DNA of 5,046 nt from Pelomonas sp039929605 (GTDB taxonomy: Bacteria > Pseudomonadota > Gammaproteobacteria > Burkholderiales > Burkholderiaceae_C). Below, piece after piece: positions 1 through 5,046 of the stretch. The stretch is from the NCBI RefSeq assembly GCF_039929605.1, contig NZ_JBDSQX010000131.1, forward strand, positions 1 through 5,046, read 5' to 3'. The notes under the pieces are model-generated. The model saw nothing but the letters and a program-made list of their open reading frames with translations, ran no database searches and had not been told where the DNA came from. Each line of letters opens with the position of its first letter. The stretch's first letter is position 1. The translations under genes were made by a program, and so were the position numbers.

Positions 1-433
1 TGAACAGGTTGGCCGTGCCCCACAGCAGCTTGAGCCCAGTGGCCTGCTGCTTCTCGCCGAGCAGGTCGACGATGCGCTTGAAGTTCTCCTGGCTCTCGCG
101 CGGCGTGGCGCCCTCGGGGGCGACGTCACGGTCATGGAAGCAGTAGTAGGGCGCACCGAGCTTGGCGAAGAACTCGAAGGCGGCGTCGGCCTTCAGTTTG
201 GCGAGTTCCATCGGGCTGCCGCCCTGGAACCAAGGGCGCTCGAAGGTCGCGCCGCCGAACGGGTCCAGGCCGGTCCAGCAGAAGTTGTGCCAGTAGCAGG
301 TGGCAAAGCGCAGGTGCTCGGCCATGGACTTGCCCAGCACGATGCGGTCCTTGTCGTAGTGCTTGAAGGCCAGGTCGCTGGGGCTGTCGGCGCCCTCAAA
401 GCGGATGGGCGCGATGTGTTCGAAGTAGCTCAT
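1..433 (-). CDS. xylA: Xylose isomerase, N-terminal 144 codons (3' end outside window)
   Basis: This gene encodes the cytoplasmic, metal-dependent enzyme that interconverts D-xylose and D-xylulose, the first step of the isomerase route. The translation begins MSYFEHIAPIRFEGADSPSD and continues through KHYDKDRIVLGKSM, residues 48-60 (WHNFCWTGLDPFG), a CFHDRDVAPEG motif and WGTANLF at the left edge. This is the classic N-terminus of the long (about 440-residue) XylA class. In the CFHDRD motif, His100 and Asp103 correspond to the catalytic His101/Asp104 pair of E. coli XylA. Only about a third of the protein is present, and the metal ligands lie beyond the edge. The ATG at 433-431 fits the family start. 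Only 16 bases separate it from the xylB stop, and no clear Shine-Dalgarno sequence is visible there, so translation may be coupled to xylB. It is probably the last visible gene of an xylR-xylB-xylA operon. Identification is firm; the state of the missing part is unknown. Confidence 0.96.
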   Translation of the reverse strand, partial: MSYFEHIAPIRFEGADSPSDLAFKHYDKDRIVLGKSMAEHLRFATCYWHNFCWTGLDPFGGATFERPWFQGGSPMELAKLKADAAFEFFAKLGAPYYCFHDRDVAPEGATPRESQENFKRIVDLLGEKQQATGLKLLWGTANLF

Positions 434-449
434 GGGTAGGTTCAAAAAG

Positions 450-1913
450 TCAGGCACCGCGCAGGCGGGCGTACAGGTCACGAAAGCGCGCCAGGCGTGG
501 GGCCAGGCGTGCGTGGCGTTCGGGGTTGGGCGTGAAGCGCCCTGTGATGTCGGGGCGGGTGCAGGCGGTGTCGACCGTGCCCCCCGTGGCCAGCCAGCCG
601 AGGCGGGCCGCTCCCAACGCGCCGCCGGCTTCGGATCCGGCGTGCACGACGATCTCGACTTGCAGCGCGTCGGCGATCAGCTGCGCCCAGTAAGGGCTGC
701 GCGAGCCGCCGCCGACGAGGGAGAGTTGCGTCACCTCGGTGCCCGCTGCGTGCAGCGCGGCAAGGCCGTCGGCCAGGCCGAAGGCGACGCCTTCGAGCAC
801 GGCGTAGGTGCAGTCGGCACGGTTGGTCTGCGACTTCAGGCCGTGGAAGACAGCGGGCGCAAACGGGTCGTTGTGCGGCGTGCGCTCGCCGGCCAGGTAG
901 GGCAGGAAGATCGGCGCGCGCTCCGTGATTGCGTTGTCATTCGACGCAAGCTCGGCCAGCAGCGCGCTTTCGTGGGCGCCGACGAGATTGCAGAACCAGC
1001 GAAAGCAGCTGGCCGCCGACAGCATCACGCTCATCTGGTGCCAGCGCTCGGGCAGGGCGTGGCAGAAGGCGTGCACGGCCGAGGCCGGGTTGGGGCGGTA
1101 GCGGTCGTTGACGACGAAGAGCACGCCCGAGGTGCCGAGCGAGATGAAGCCGTCGCCCGGCTGCGTGGCGCCGATGCCGATGGCGCTGGCGGCGTTGTCA
1201 CCGGCGCCGCCGGCGACGATGACTTCTGCGCCCAGGCCCCAGGCGCGCGCCAGCTCGGGTTTGAGCACGCCGCTGGGCTCGCTGGCTTCCACCAGGCGGG
1301 GCATGTGGGCCCGTGTCAAGCCGGTGGCGGCCAGCAGCTCGTCGGACCAGTCGCGGCGCGCCACGTCCAGCCACAGCGTGCCGGCGGCGTCGGACGGGTC
1401 GGAGACCTTGTCGCCCGTCAGCTGCAGGCGCAGCCAGTCCTTGGGCAGCAGCACGGTCTTCACTTGCGCGAAGACGGCGGGCTCGTGCTTCTTGACCCAC
1501 AGCAGCTTGGGTGCCGTGAAGCCCGGCATCGCGAGGTTGCCGGCGATGTCGTGCAGGCGCGGCGCGGCGGCTTCCAGCTCGGCGCACTCGGCGTGGCAGC
1601 GGCCGTCGTTCCACAGGATGGCGGGACGAAGAACGGCGTCGGCTGCATCCAGCAGGACCGCGCCGTGCATCTGGCCCGACAGGCCGATGCCACGCACGGC
1701 GGCGAACTCGGCCGGGTAGGCCGCGCGCAACTGGGCGACGGCGGCCTCGGTGGCGGTCCACCAGTCGGCCGGGTTCTGTTCCGACCACAGCGGCTCGGGG
1801 TTGGAGAGCGCCAGCGTGCTGCCGGCCGTGCCGACGATGCGGCCCGTGCCGTCAAGCAGCAGTGCTTTGACTTCCGAGGTGCCGAGATCAATGCCGAGAT
1901 ACATGTCAGTCAT
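450..1913 (-). CDS. xylB: Xylulokinase (FGGY carbohydrate kinase)
   Basis: The product is predicted to phosphorylate D-xylulose with ATP to D-xylulose 5-phosphate in the cytoplasm. At 487 residues it is close to E. coli XylB (484). The N-terminal phosphate motif YLGIDLGTSEVKALLLD (residues 5-21) opens the first actin-like domain. LSGQMHG (78-84) carries the Met-His pair that contacts xylulose in E. coli XylB, and ILWNDGR (99-105) follows. GGAGDNAASAIGIG contains the expected catalytic base Asp239 (Asp233 in E. coli). The FGGY C-terminal signature appears as LVGGGSRSPYWAQLIAD at about residues 397-414. The ATG at 1913-1911 is chosen because AGGA (1922-1919 on the minus strand) lies five bases upstream; a second Met at codon 4 is less well placed. 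It lies 24 bases after the regulator gene and 16 before xylA, so it is co-transcribed with both. The order kinase then isomerase is the reverse of E. coli xylAB. No frameshift or missing motif is seen. Confidence 0.96.
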   Translation of the reverse strand: MTDMYLGIDLGTSEVKALLLDGTGRIVGTAGSTLALSNPEPLWSEQNPADWWTATEAAVAQLRAAYPAEFAAVRGIGLSGQMHGAVLLDAADAVLRPAILWNDGRCHAECAELEAAAPRLHDIAGNLAMPGFTAPKLLWVKKHEPAVFAQVKTVLLPKDWLRLQLTGDKVSDPSDAAGTLWLDVARRDWSDELLAATGLTRAHMPRLVEASEPSGVLKPELARAWGLGAEVIVAGGAGDNAASAIGIGATQPGDGFISLGTSGVLFVVNDRYRPNPASAVHAFCHALPERWHQMSVMLSAASCFRWFCNLVGAHESALLAELASNDNAITERAPIFLPYLAGERTPHNDPFAPAVFHGLKSQTNRADCTYAVLEGVAFGLADGLAALHAAGTEVTQLSLVGGGSRSPYWAQLIADALQVEIVVHAGSEAGGALGAARLGWLATGGTVDTACTRPDITGRFTPNPERHARLAPRLARFRDLYARLRGA

Positions 1914-1937
1914 TCGAATCCTGAAATGGTTTTCATG

Positions 1938-3161
1938 TCAGGCGGCCTCTTCGGCCAGAGTCACGCCCGTGTCGGCCAAAGGCAGGCCGGGGCGGGTGAG
2001 GCGGTAGCGTGCCAGCGCAGCAGCGCCCACGGCGACGGCGTTGGCGCCAAAGCGAGAAGTGCGCACGCTTGGCGGCGGCAGGCTGGCAGCGGTGGCGTAC
2101 GCCAGCAACGCGTCCAGGGCCGGCTGCAGGAAGGGTTGGCCCAGTTCGACGACGGCGCCGCCCAGCACGATGCAGCCGGGGTCGTAGGCGGTAGCCAGGT
2201 TCTGCAGCAGCACGCCGAGGTTGCGGCCGGCGGAGTTGACGGCCTTCAGCGTCTCGGCATCTTCGTCCACCAGATGGGCGCGCACCTCGGCCAGGGAGCG
2301 CAGCACGGTGCCGTCCTCACTGCCCAGCAGCGCGCGCGTCGCGATCAGCGCCTCCGCGCAGCCACGCCGGCCGCAGGAGCAGCGCGGGCCATCGAGCTCC
2401 AGCACCATATGGCCCACCTCGCCGGCAAAGCCGCGGCTGCCGGTCAGCAGGCGGTCGCCGACGATGACGCCGGCGCCCAGGCCCTGGTTGATGGAAACGT
2501 AGAGCAGCGGGTCAGACGCCGGCGAAGGGTTGAACTCCATCTCGCCCAGGGCCGCCACATCGGCTTCGTTCTGGATGAACAGGGGCACGCCGGCCAGCGC
2601 CGTGTCCTGCAGCTTCTCGCCCAGCAGCGCGCCGAAGGGGATGTCGCGCCAGCCGAGGTTGGGCGCGAAATGCAGCACGCCGCGCACCTCGTTGACACCG
2701 CCCGGCAGGCCCACGCCGATGCCCAGGATCTGCTGGCTGACGTCCAGTTGCCGGCGCAGCTTGAGCAGCGCGGTGGCCAGCGTGGCTATGCAGGCCTTGG
2801 CCGTGCAGCCAGCGCCATAGCTGGCAACGGTGCTGGCCCGCACCTCGCCGGTCAACGAGGTCGCGACGACGCGCACCGACTCGATACCCACCTCGGCGCC
2901 CAGCAGCAGCAGGCGGGCGGGGTCGATGAATAGCGGCGTGGGGCGGCGGCCCAGGTCGCCGGTGGCGACGACTTCGCGCTCGGCCAGCCAGCCCTCATTC
3001 ACCAGCTCGCGCACGAGCAGGCTGACGGTGGACTTGGTGAGGCCAACGGCGCCTGCGAGGTCTGCGCGCGAAAGCCCCGGGTTGGCACAGAGGTGCCTCA
3101 CCAGGGTCATGCGATTGATACCCTTGAGCAGTTGTTGGCTTCCAGCGGCTTCGGCCTGCAA
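1938..3161 (-). CDS. xylR: ROK-family transcriptional repressor, XylR type
   Basis: This 407-residue protein is a sugar-responsive DNA-binding regulator of the ROK (NagC/Mlc/XylR) family. Residues 7-75 form a winged helix-turn-helix beginning GSQQLLKGINRMTLVRHL, with the recognition region LSRADLAGAVGLTKSTVS. The rest is the ROK sugar-binding domain: GIGVGLPGG, NEADVAALGE (sugar-contact region), NQGLGAGVIVGDRLLTGSRG, and a zinc motif with His251, Cys261, Cys263 and Cys268. The zinc-ligand spacing (10, 2, 5) matches Mlc. The ATP-binding DxGGT motif of ROK kinases is replaced by EVGIES, which argues for a regulator rather than a glucokinase. The start is a TTG preceded by AGGAG at seven bases. 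The first internal ATG (codon 18) would cut into the conserved N-terminal helix. It heads the operon with xylB and xylA and lies next to a strong dyad operator. Inferred role: repression of both arms, relieved by xylose or a related sugar. The inducer is deduced from neighbours, not from binding residues. Confidence 0.9.
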   Translation of the reverse strand: MQAEAAGSQQLLKGINRMTLVRHLCANPGLSRADLAGAVGLTKSTVSLLVRELVNEGWLAEREVVATGDLGRRPTPLFIDPARLLLLGAEVGIESVRVVATSLTGEVRASTVASYGAGCTAKACIATLATALLKLRRQLDVSQQILGIGVGLPGGVNEVRGVLHFAPNLGWRDIPFGALLGEKLQDTALAGVPLFIQNEADVAALGEMEFNPSPASDPLLYVSINQGLGAGVIVGDRLLTGSRGFAGEVGHMVLELDGPRCSCGRRGCAEALIATRALLGSEDGTVLRSLAEVRAHLVDEDAETLKAVNSAGRNLGVLLQNLATAYDPGCIVLGGAVVELGQPFLQPALDALLAYATAASLPPPSVRTSRFGANAVAVGAAALARYRLTRPGLPLADTGVTLAEEAA

Positions 3162-3168
3162 GCGTTGT

Positions 3169-3173
3169 CTCCT
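3169..3173 (-). promoter_or_regulatory. Ribosome binding site fixing the TTG start of xylR
   Basis: The minus strand reads AGGAG here, followed by seven bases and then TTG at 3161-3159. This is the best Shine-Dalgarno match near the 5' end of the regulator gene. No in-frame ATG occurs before codon 18, which has no comparable site. It therefore decides the start in favour of the non-ATG codon. Confidence 0.75.
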
Positions 3174-3203
3174 ATTGATGCCCTGTAGATCAGGCTTTGG
3201 AGC

Positions 3204-3232
3204 ATATTAGTTCGACCGTCGCACGAAGTAAA
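3204..3232 (-). promoter_or_regulatory. Predicted sigma70-type promoter of xylR-xylB-xylA
   Basis: On the minus strand TTTACT (3232-3227, four of six matches to TTGACA) is followed by exactly 17 bases and TAATAT (3209-3204, four of six matches to TATAAT). The spacing is optimal. Transcription would start near 3197, giving a leader of roughly 35 bases before the TTG start of the regulator gene. The region is distinctly AT-richer than its surroundings. The predicted operator dyad covers the spacer and parts of both hexamers, which fits a repressor that blocks RNA polymerase. The promoter is inferred from hexamers only. Confidence 0.6.
3207..3231. promoter_or_regulatory. Candidate XylR operator (25-base dyad)
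   Basis: The dyad consists of arms TTAGTTCG (3207-3214) and CGAAGTAA (3224-3231) around a nine-base spacer, centred on 3219. Nine of the twelve base pairs across the centre are complementary; the mismatches are at 3210/3228, 3215/3223 and 3216/3222. From established knowledge, Firmicute ROK-type XylR binds operators with TTAGTTT-like and AAACTAA-like arms and the same 8-9-8 layout. The outer TTAGTT and (A)GTAA edges resemble these. It lies between the divergent genes and inside the predicted xylR promoter, so one bound repressor could control the left arm and possibly the right arm. On the plus strand only a weak -10-like TAAATT (3229-3234) is visible, so the right-arm promoter is unresolved. 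Assignment to XylR is inference from position and shape. Confidence 0.6.
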
Positions 3233-3287
3233 TTGGGTGAAAGCCCCTAGCGCGTTTAGCAACACCGCGCCGAAGATGGCGCCCCTC

Positions 3288-3332
3288 GGAGGCCCAAGTG
3301 GTCAGGCCAGCGACCGCACTTCTACCTTGATG
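3288..3332 (+). promoter_or_regulatory. Shine-Dalgarno plus possible 10-codon leader ORF coupled to the halogenase start
   Basis: GGAGG at 3288-3292 is followed after five bases by GTG (3298-3300). This opens a frame reading MVRPATALLP and ending in TGA at 3328-3330. That stop overlaps the ATG of the halogenase-family gene by one base (TGATG). The gene itself has no recognisable ribosome site just before its ATG. The strong site is in the wrong frame to start the halogenase directly, so termination-reinitiation coupling is a plausible reading. The rest of the 168-base gap (3233-3287) shows only a short 5-bp GC inverted repeat (3267-3271 with 3278-3282) and no RNA gene I recognise. The ORF is tiny and its start is GTG, so chance is a real alternative. 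Confidence 0.35.
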
Positions 3333-4862
3333 TCAGACCCCCTAGACCTCCCCATCCGCAAGATCGTCATCGTTGGCGGCGGCACCGCCGGCTGGATGGC
3401 TGCCGCGCCGCTGGCCCAGCGGTTCGCCCAGGCGGGCCGTGCGCGGCCGGAGATCATGCTGGTCGAATCGCCCGATATCGGCACCATCGGCGTCGGCGAA
3501 GCCACGCTGCCGCCCATCCGCGCCTACAACACCACGCTGGGCCTGGACGGCGCCGACTTCGTCAAGAAGACCCAGGGCAGTTTCAAGCTCGGCATCGAGT
3601 TCCGCGACTGGGGCCAGGTCGGCAACCGCTTCTTCCACGGCTTTGGCGATTTCGGCCCGGCCATCGAGGGCCGCTCGCCCTGGCAGCACTGGCTGCGCCT
3701 GCAGCGTACGTTGCCCGACCTGCCGAGCTACGAGGACTGGTCGATGGCGACCGCGATGGCGCGGCGCAACCGCTTCACGCCGCCCGAGGGCGGGGCGCCG
3801 TCTGCTGCCAATGCCTTCTCCTTCGCCTATCACTTCGATGCCGGCCTGTATGCCGCCTACCTGCGCGAGTACGCGATGGCGCGCGGCGTGCAGCGCGTCG
3901 AAGGGCTGATCGTCGACGTCGAACTGCGGCCCCAGGATGGCTTCGTCGCCGCTGTCAAGCTGGCCGACGGCCGCCGCATCGACGGCGATCTCTTCATCGA
4001 CTGCTCGGGCTTCCGGGCGCTGCTGATCGGCGGCGCGATGCAATCGCCGTATGAAGACTGGAGCGCGTTGCTGCCCTGCAACAGCGCCCAGGCCGTGCCC
4101 AGCGAACGCGTCGCACCGTTGACGCCCTACACCACCTCCACCGCCAAGGCGGCCGGCTGGCAATGGCGCATCCCGCTGCAGCACCGCACCGGCAACGGCC
4201 ATGTCTATTGCAGCCACTTCATCAGCGACGACGAGGCCGCCAGCACCCTGCTTGCGGGGCTGGACGGCAAGGCGCTCGACACGCCGCGCCAACTGCACTT
4301 CACCACCGGGCGGCGCAAGCAGAGCTGGGTGAAGAACGTCGTCGGCATCGGCCTGGCCAGCGGCTTCCTGGAGCCACTGGAGTCGACCAGCATCCAGCTA
4401 ATCATGGACGGCGTCGGCCGGCTCATCCAGTTCTTCCCGGACCGCCGCTTCAAGCCGCATCTGGCCGCCGAGTTCAACCGCCTGATGGCCCAGCAGTACG
4501 AGTCCACGCGCGACTTCATCGTGCTGCATTACAAGGTTACCGAGCGCCGCGACAGCGAGCTGTGGCGCTACTGCGCGGCCATGCCCATTCCCGACACGCT
4601 GGCCCACCAGATCGAGCTATTCCGCTCGACCGGCCGCGTCGCCATCCTCGACCGCGACAGCTTCGCCGAGCCGTCCTGGGTGTCCCTCTTGATGGGCCTG
4701 GGGCTGCGGCCCGAGGCCTACGATCCCTTCGTCGACCATGTCGACGAAGCCGCCCTGGTGCAGCATTTCGCCCGCGTGCGTCAGGCCATCGCCCAGACTG
4801 CGGCGGCCATGCCCAGTCACGACGACTACATCGCACGCCACGTGAAGGCACCACAAGCTTGA
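3330..4862 (+). CDS. Flavin-dependent tryptophan-halogenase-family protein (orphan, substrate unknown)
   Basis: This 510-residue protein belongs to the tryptophan halogenase family, FADH2-dependent enzymes that form hypohalous acid and chlorinate or brominate aromatic substrates. It has the FAD-binding GGGTAGW (16-22), GVGEATLPPIRAYN, and GSFKLGIEF with Lys86, equivalent to the essential Lys79 of PrnA. It also has the halogenase signature WQWRIP (277-282) and FLEPLESTSI, with Glu351 matching PrnA Glu346. Length is normal for the family (about 500-540). No signal peptide is visible, so it should be cytoplasmic. The frame is open back to a GTG at 3237, but those 31 residues lack family character. 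The ATG at 3330 puts the dinucleotide fold where the family has it. The region HYKVTERRDSELW (from His400) differs from the Tyr-Tyr substrate region of true Trp 7-halogenases. No flavin reductase gene is in the window. Its neighbours are xylose genes, and an alpha-xylosidase gene follows by 81 bases, so a role linked to sugar use or uptake is possible but unproven. Confidence 0.9.
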   Translation: MSDPLDLPIRKIVIVGGGTAGWMAAAPLAQRFAQAGRARPEIMLVESPDIGTIGVGEATLPPIRAYNTTLGLDGADFVKKTQGSFKLGIEFRDWGQVGNRFFHGFGDFGPAIEGRSPWQHWLRLQRTLPDLPSYEDWSMATAMARRNRFTPPEGGAPSAANAFSFAYHFDAGLYAAYLREYAMARGVQRVEGLIVDVELRPQDGFVAAVKLADGRRIDGDLFIDCSGFRALLIGGAMQSPYEDWSALLPCNSAQAVPSERVAPLTPYTTSTAKAAGWQWRIPLQHRTGNGHVYCSHFISDDEAASTLLAGLDGKALDTPRQLHFTTGRRKQSWVKNVVGIGLASGFLEPLESTSIQLIMDGVGRLIQFFPDRRFKPHLAAEFNRLMAQQYESTRDFIVLHYKVTERRDSELWRYCAAMPIPDTLAHQIELFRSTGRVAILDRDSFAEPSWVSLLMGLGLRPEAYDPFVDHVDEAALVQHFARVRQAIAQTAAAMPSHDDYIARHVKAPQA

Positions 4863-4896
4863 GGAGTTAGGCAACACAGCATCAAAAGAAGTGAGA

Positions 4897-4916
4897 GGCC
4901 GGCAGCACCGCCGGCC
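4897..4916. other. GC-rich perfect hairpin between halogenase and alpha-xylosidase genes
   Basis: GGCCGGC (4897-4903) and GCCGGCC (4910-4916) are perfect inverted copies separated by six bases, giving a 7-bp all-GC stem. No run of T follows, so it is not a standard intrinsic terminator. It ends 27 bases before the downstream ATG and clear of the AAGGA ribosome site. It could set transcript stability or partial termination within the right arm. GC-rich DNA makes short palindromes common, so function is uncertain. Confidence 0.4.
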
Positions 4917-4943
4917 GTTCGGAGACAACAAGGAACCACCCCC

Positions 4944-5046
4944 ATGAAGTTCACTGACGGACAGTGGATGCTTCAGCCGGGCGTCGCCGCGCACTACGCG
5001 GCCGAGGCCTACGCGATCGAAGTCCACGAAGACCGCCTCGTCGTGC
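4944..5046 (+). CDS. yicI: Probable alpha-xylosidase, GH31 (first 34 codons; 3' end outside window)
   Basis: The visible start reads MKFTDGQWMLQPG, then VAAHYAAEAYAIEVHEDRLVV up to the window edge. It closely parallels the N-terminus of E. coli YicI (MKISDGNWLIQPG...). YicI is a cytoplasmic GH31 alpha-xylosidase that releases xylose from alpha-xylosides such as isoprimeverose from xyloglucan. AAGGA at 4930-4934 lies nine bases before the ATG, supporting this start. The catalytic domain is not in view, so the call rests on the N-terminal beta-sandwich region and on context. A xylose-releasing enzyme beside xylR-xylB-xylA makes good metabolic sense, since it would supply their substrate. It is probably co-transcribed with the halogenase-family gene 81 bases upstream, or partly uncoupled from it by the hairpin in the gap. 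Another GH31 specificity remains possible. Confidence 0.8.
   Translation, partial: MKFTDGQWMLQPGVAAHYAAEAYAIEVHEDRLVV

Noticed and set aside
432..2933. An 833-codon open frame on the plus strand opposite xylB and xylR
   Set aside because: It is antisense to two genes with complete family motifs. The translation is Gly/Ala/Arg/Gln-rich with no recognisable domain, as expected from high third-position GC leaving the opposite strand free of stops.
3267..3282. GCGCC / GGCGC inverted repeat in the leader of the right arm
   Set aside because: It has only a 5-bp stem with a six-base loop, which is common by chance in GC-rich DNA. No T-tract or riboswitch-like context was seen.
3237..3329. N-terminal extension of the halogenase-family protein from GTG 3237
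   Set aside because: The 31 residues (Ser, Pro, Ala, Thr-rich) do not resemble the family and use codons unlike the body of the gene. The family starts a few residues before the GGGTAGW fold, which fits ATG 3330.
3342..4298. A 318-codon open frame on the minus strand opposite the halogenase-family gene
   Set aside because: It is low-complexity, rich in Ala, Gly, Val and Arg, and overlaps a gene with intact catalytic motifs. It has no ribosome site or domain that I recognise.
4617..5027. A 136-codon minus-strand frame crossing the halogenase end, the gap and the alpha-xylosidase start
   Set aside because: It runs antisense through two better supported coding starts and ends and shows no family resemblance.

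Overview
The window is a GC-rich segment from a proteobacterium. Codons end mostly in G or C, and the protein sequences look like those of Burkholderiales or xanthomonad-type plant-sugar users. The phylum-level call is fairly safe; the order-level call is a guess from memory of related sequences. The segment is a D-xylose / xylo-oligosaccharide utilisation locus with two divergent arms.

Left arm (minus strand, reading leftwards from about 3161): a ROK-family repressor of the XylR type (3161-1938), then xylulokinase XylB (1913-450), then the N-terminal 144 codons of xylose isomerase XylA (433-1, running off the left edge). The gaps are 24 and 16 bases, so this is most likely one operon, xylR-xylB-xylA. 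XylA converts D-xylose to D-xylulose and XylB phosphorylates it to xylulose 5-phosphate for the pentose phosphate pathway. The regulator gene is promoter-proximal and probably autoregulated.

Centre (3162-3329): a 168-base divergent control region. It holds a good sigma70-type promoter for the left arm (TTTACT, 17 bases, TAATAT on the minus strand). A 25-base dyad lies over this promoter and has the same arm-spacer-arm layout as the xyl operators of Firmicute ROK-type XylR. Towards the right arm there is a strong Shine-Dalgarno sequence serving a possible 10-codon leader ORF. Its stop codon overlaps the next gene's start as TGATG.

Right arm (plus strand): a full-length flavin-dependent tryptophan-halogenase-family protein (3330-4862), an 81-base gap containing a perfect GC hairpin, and the first 34 codons of a GH31 alpha-xylosidase resembling E. 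coli YicI (from 4944, running off the right edge). The alpha-xylosidase would release xylose from alpha-xylosides such as those derived from xyloglucan, and so feed the left arm.

The unexpected member is the halogenase-like flavoprotein, which sits between a xylose repressor and a xylosidase. Its halogenase motifs are intact, but the substrate region differs from that of true tryptophan halogenases. Its role in a sugar locus cannot be told from the sequence.
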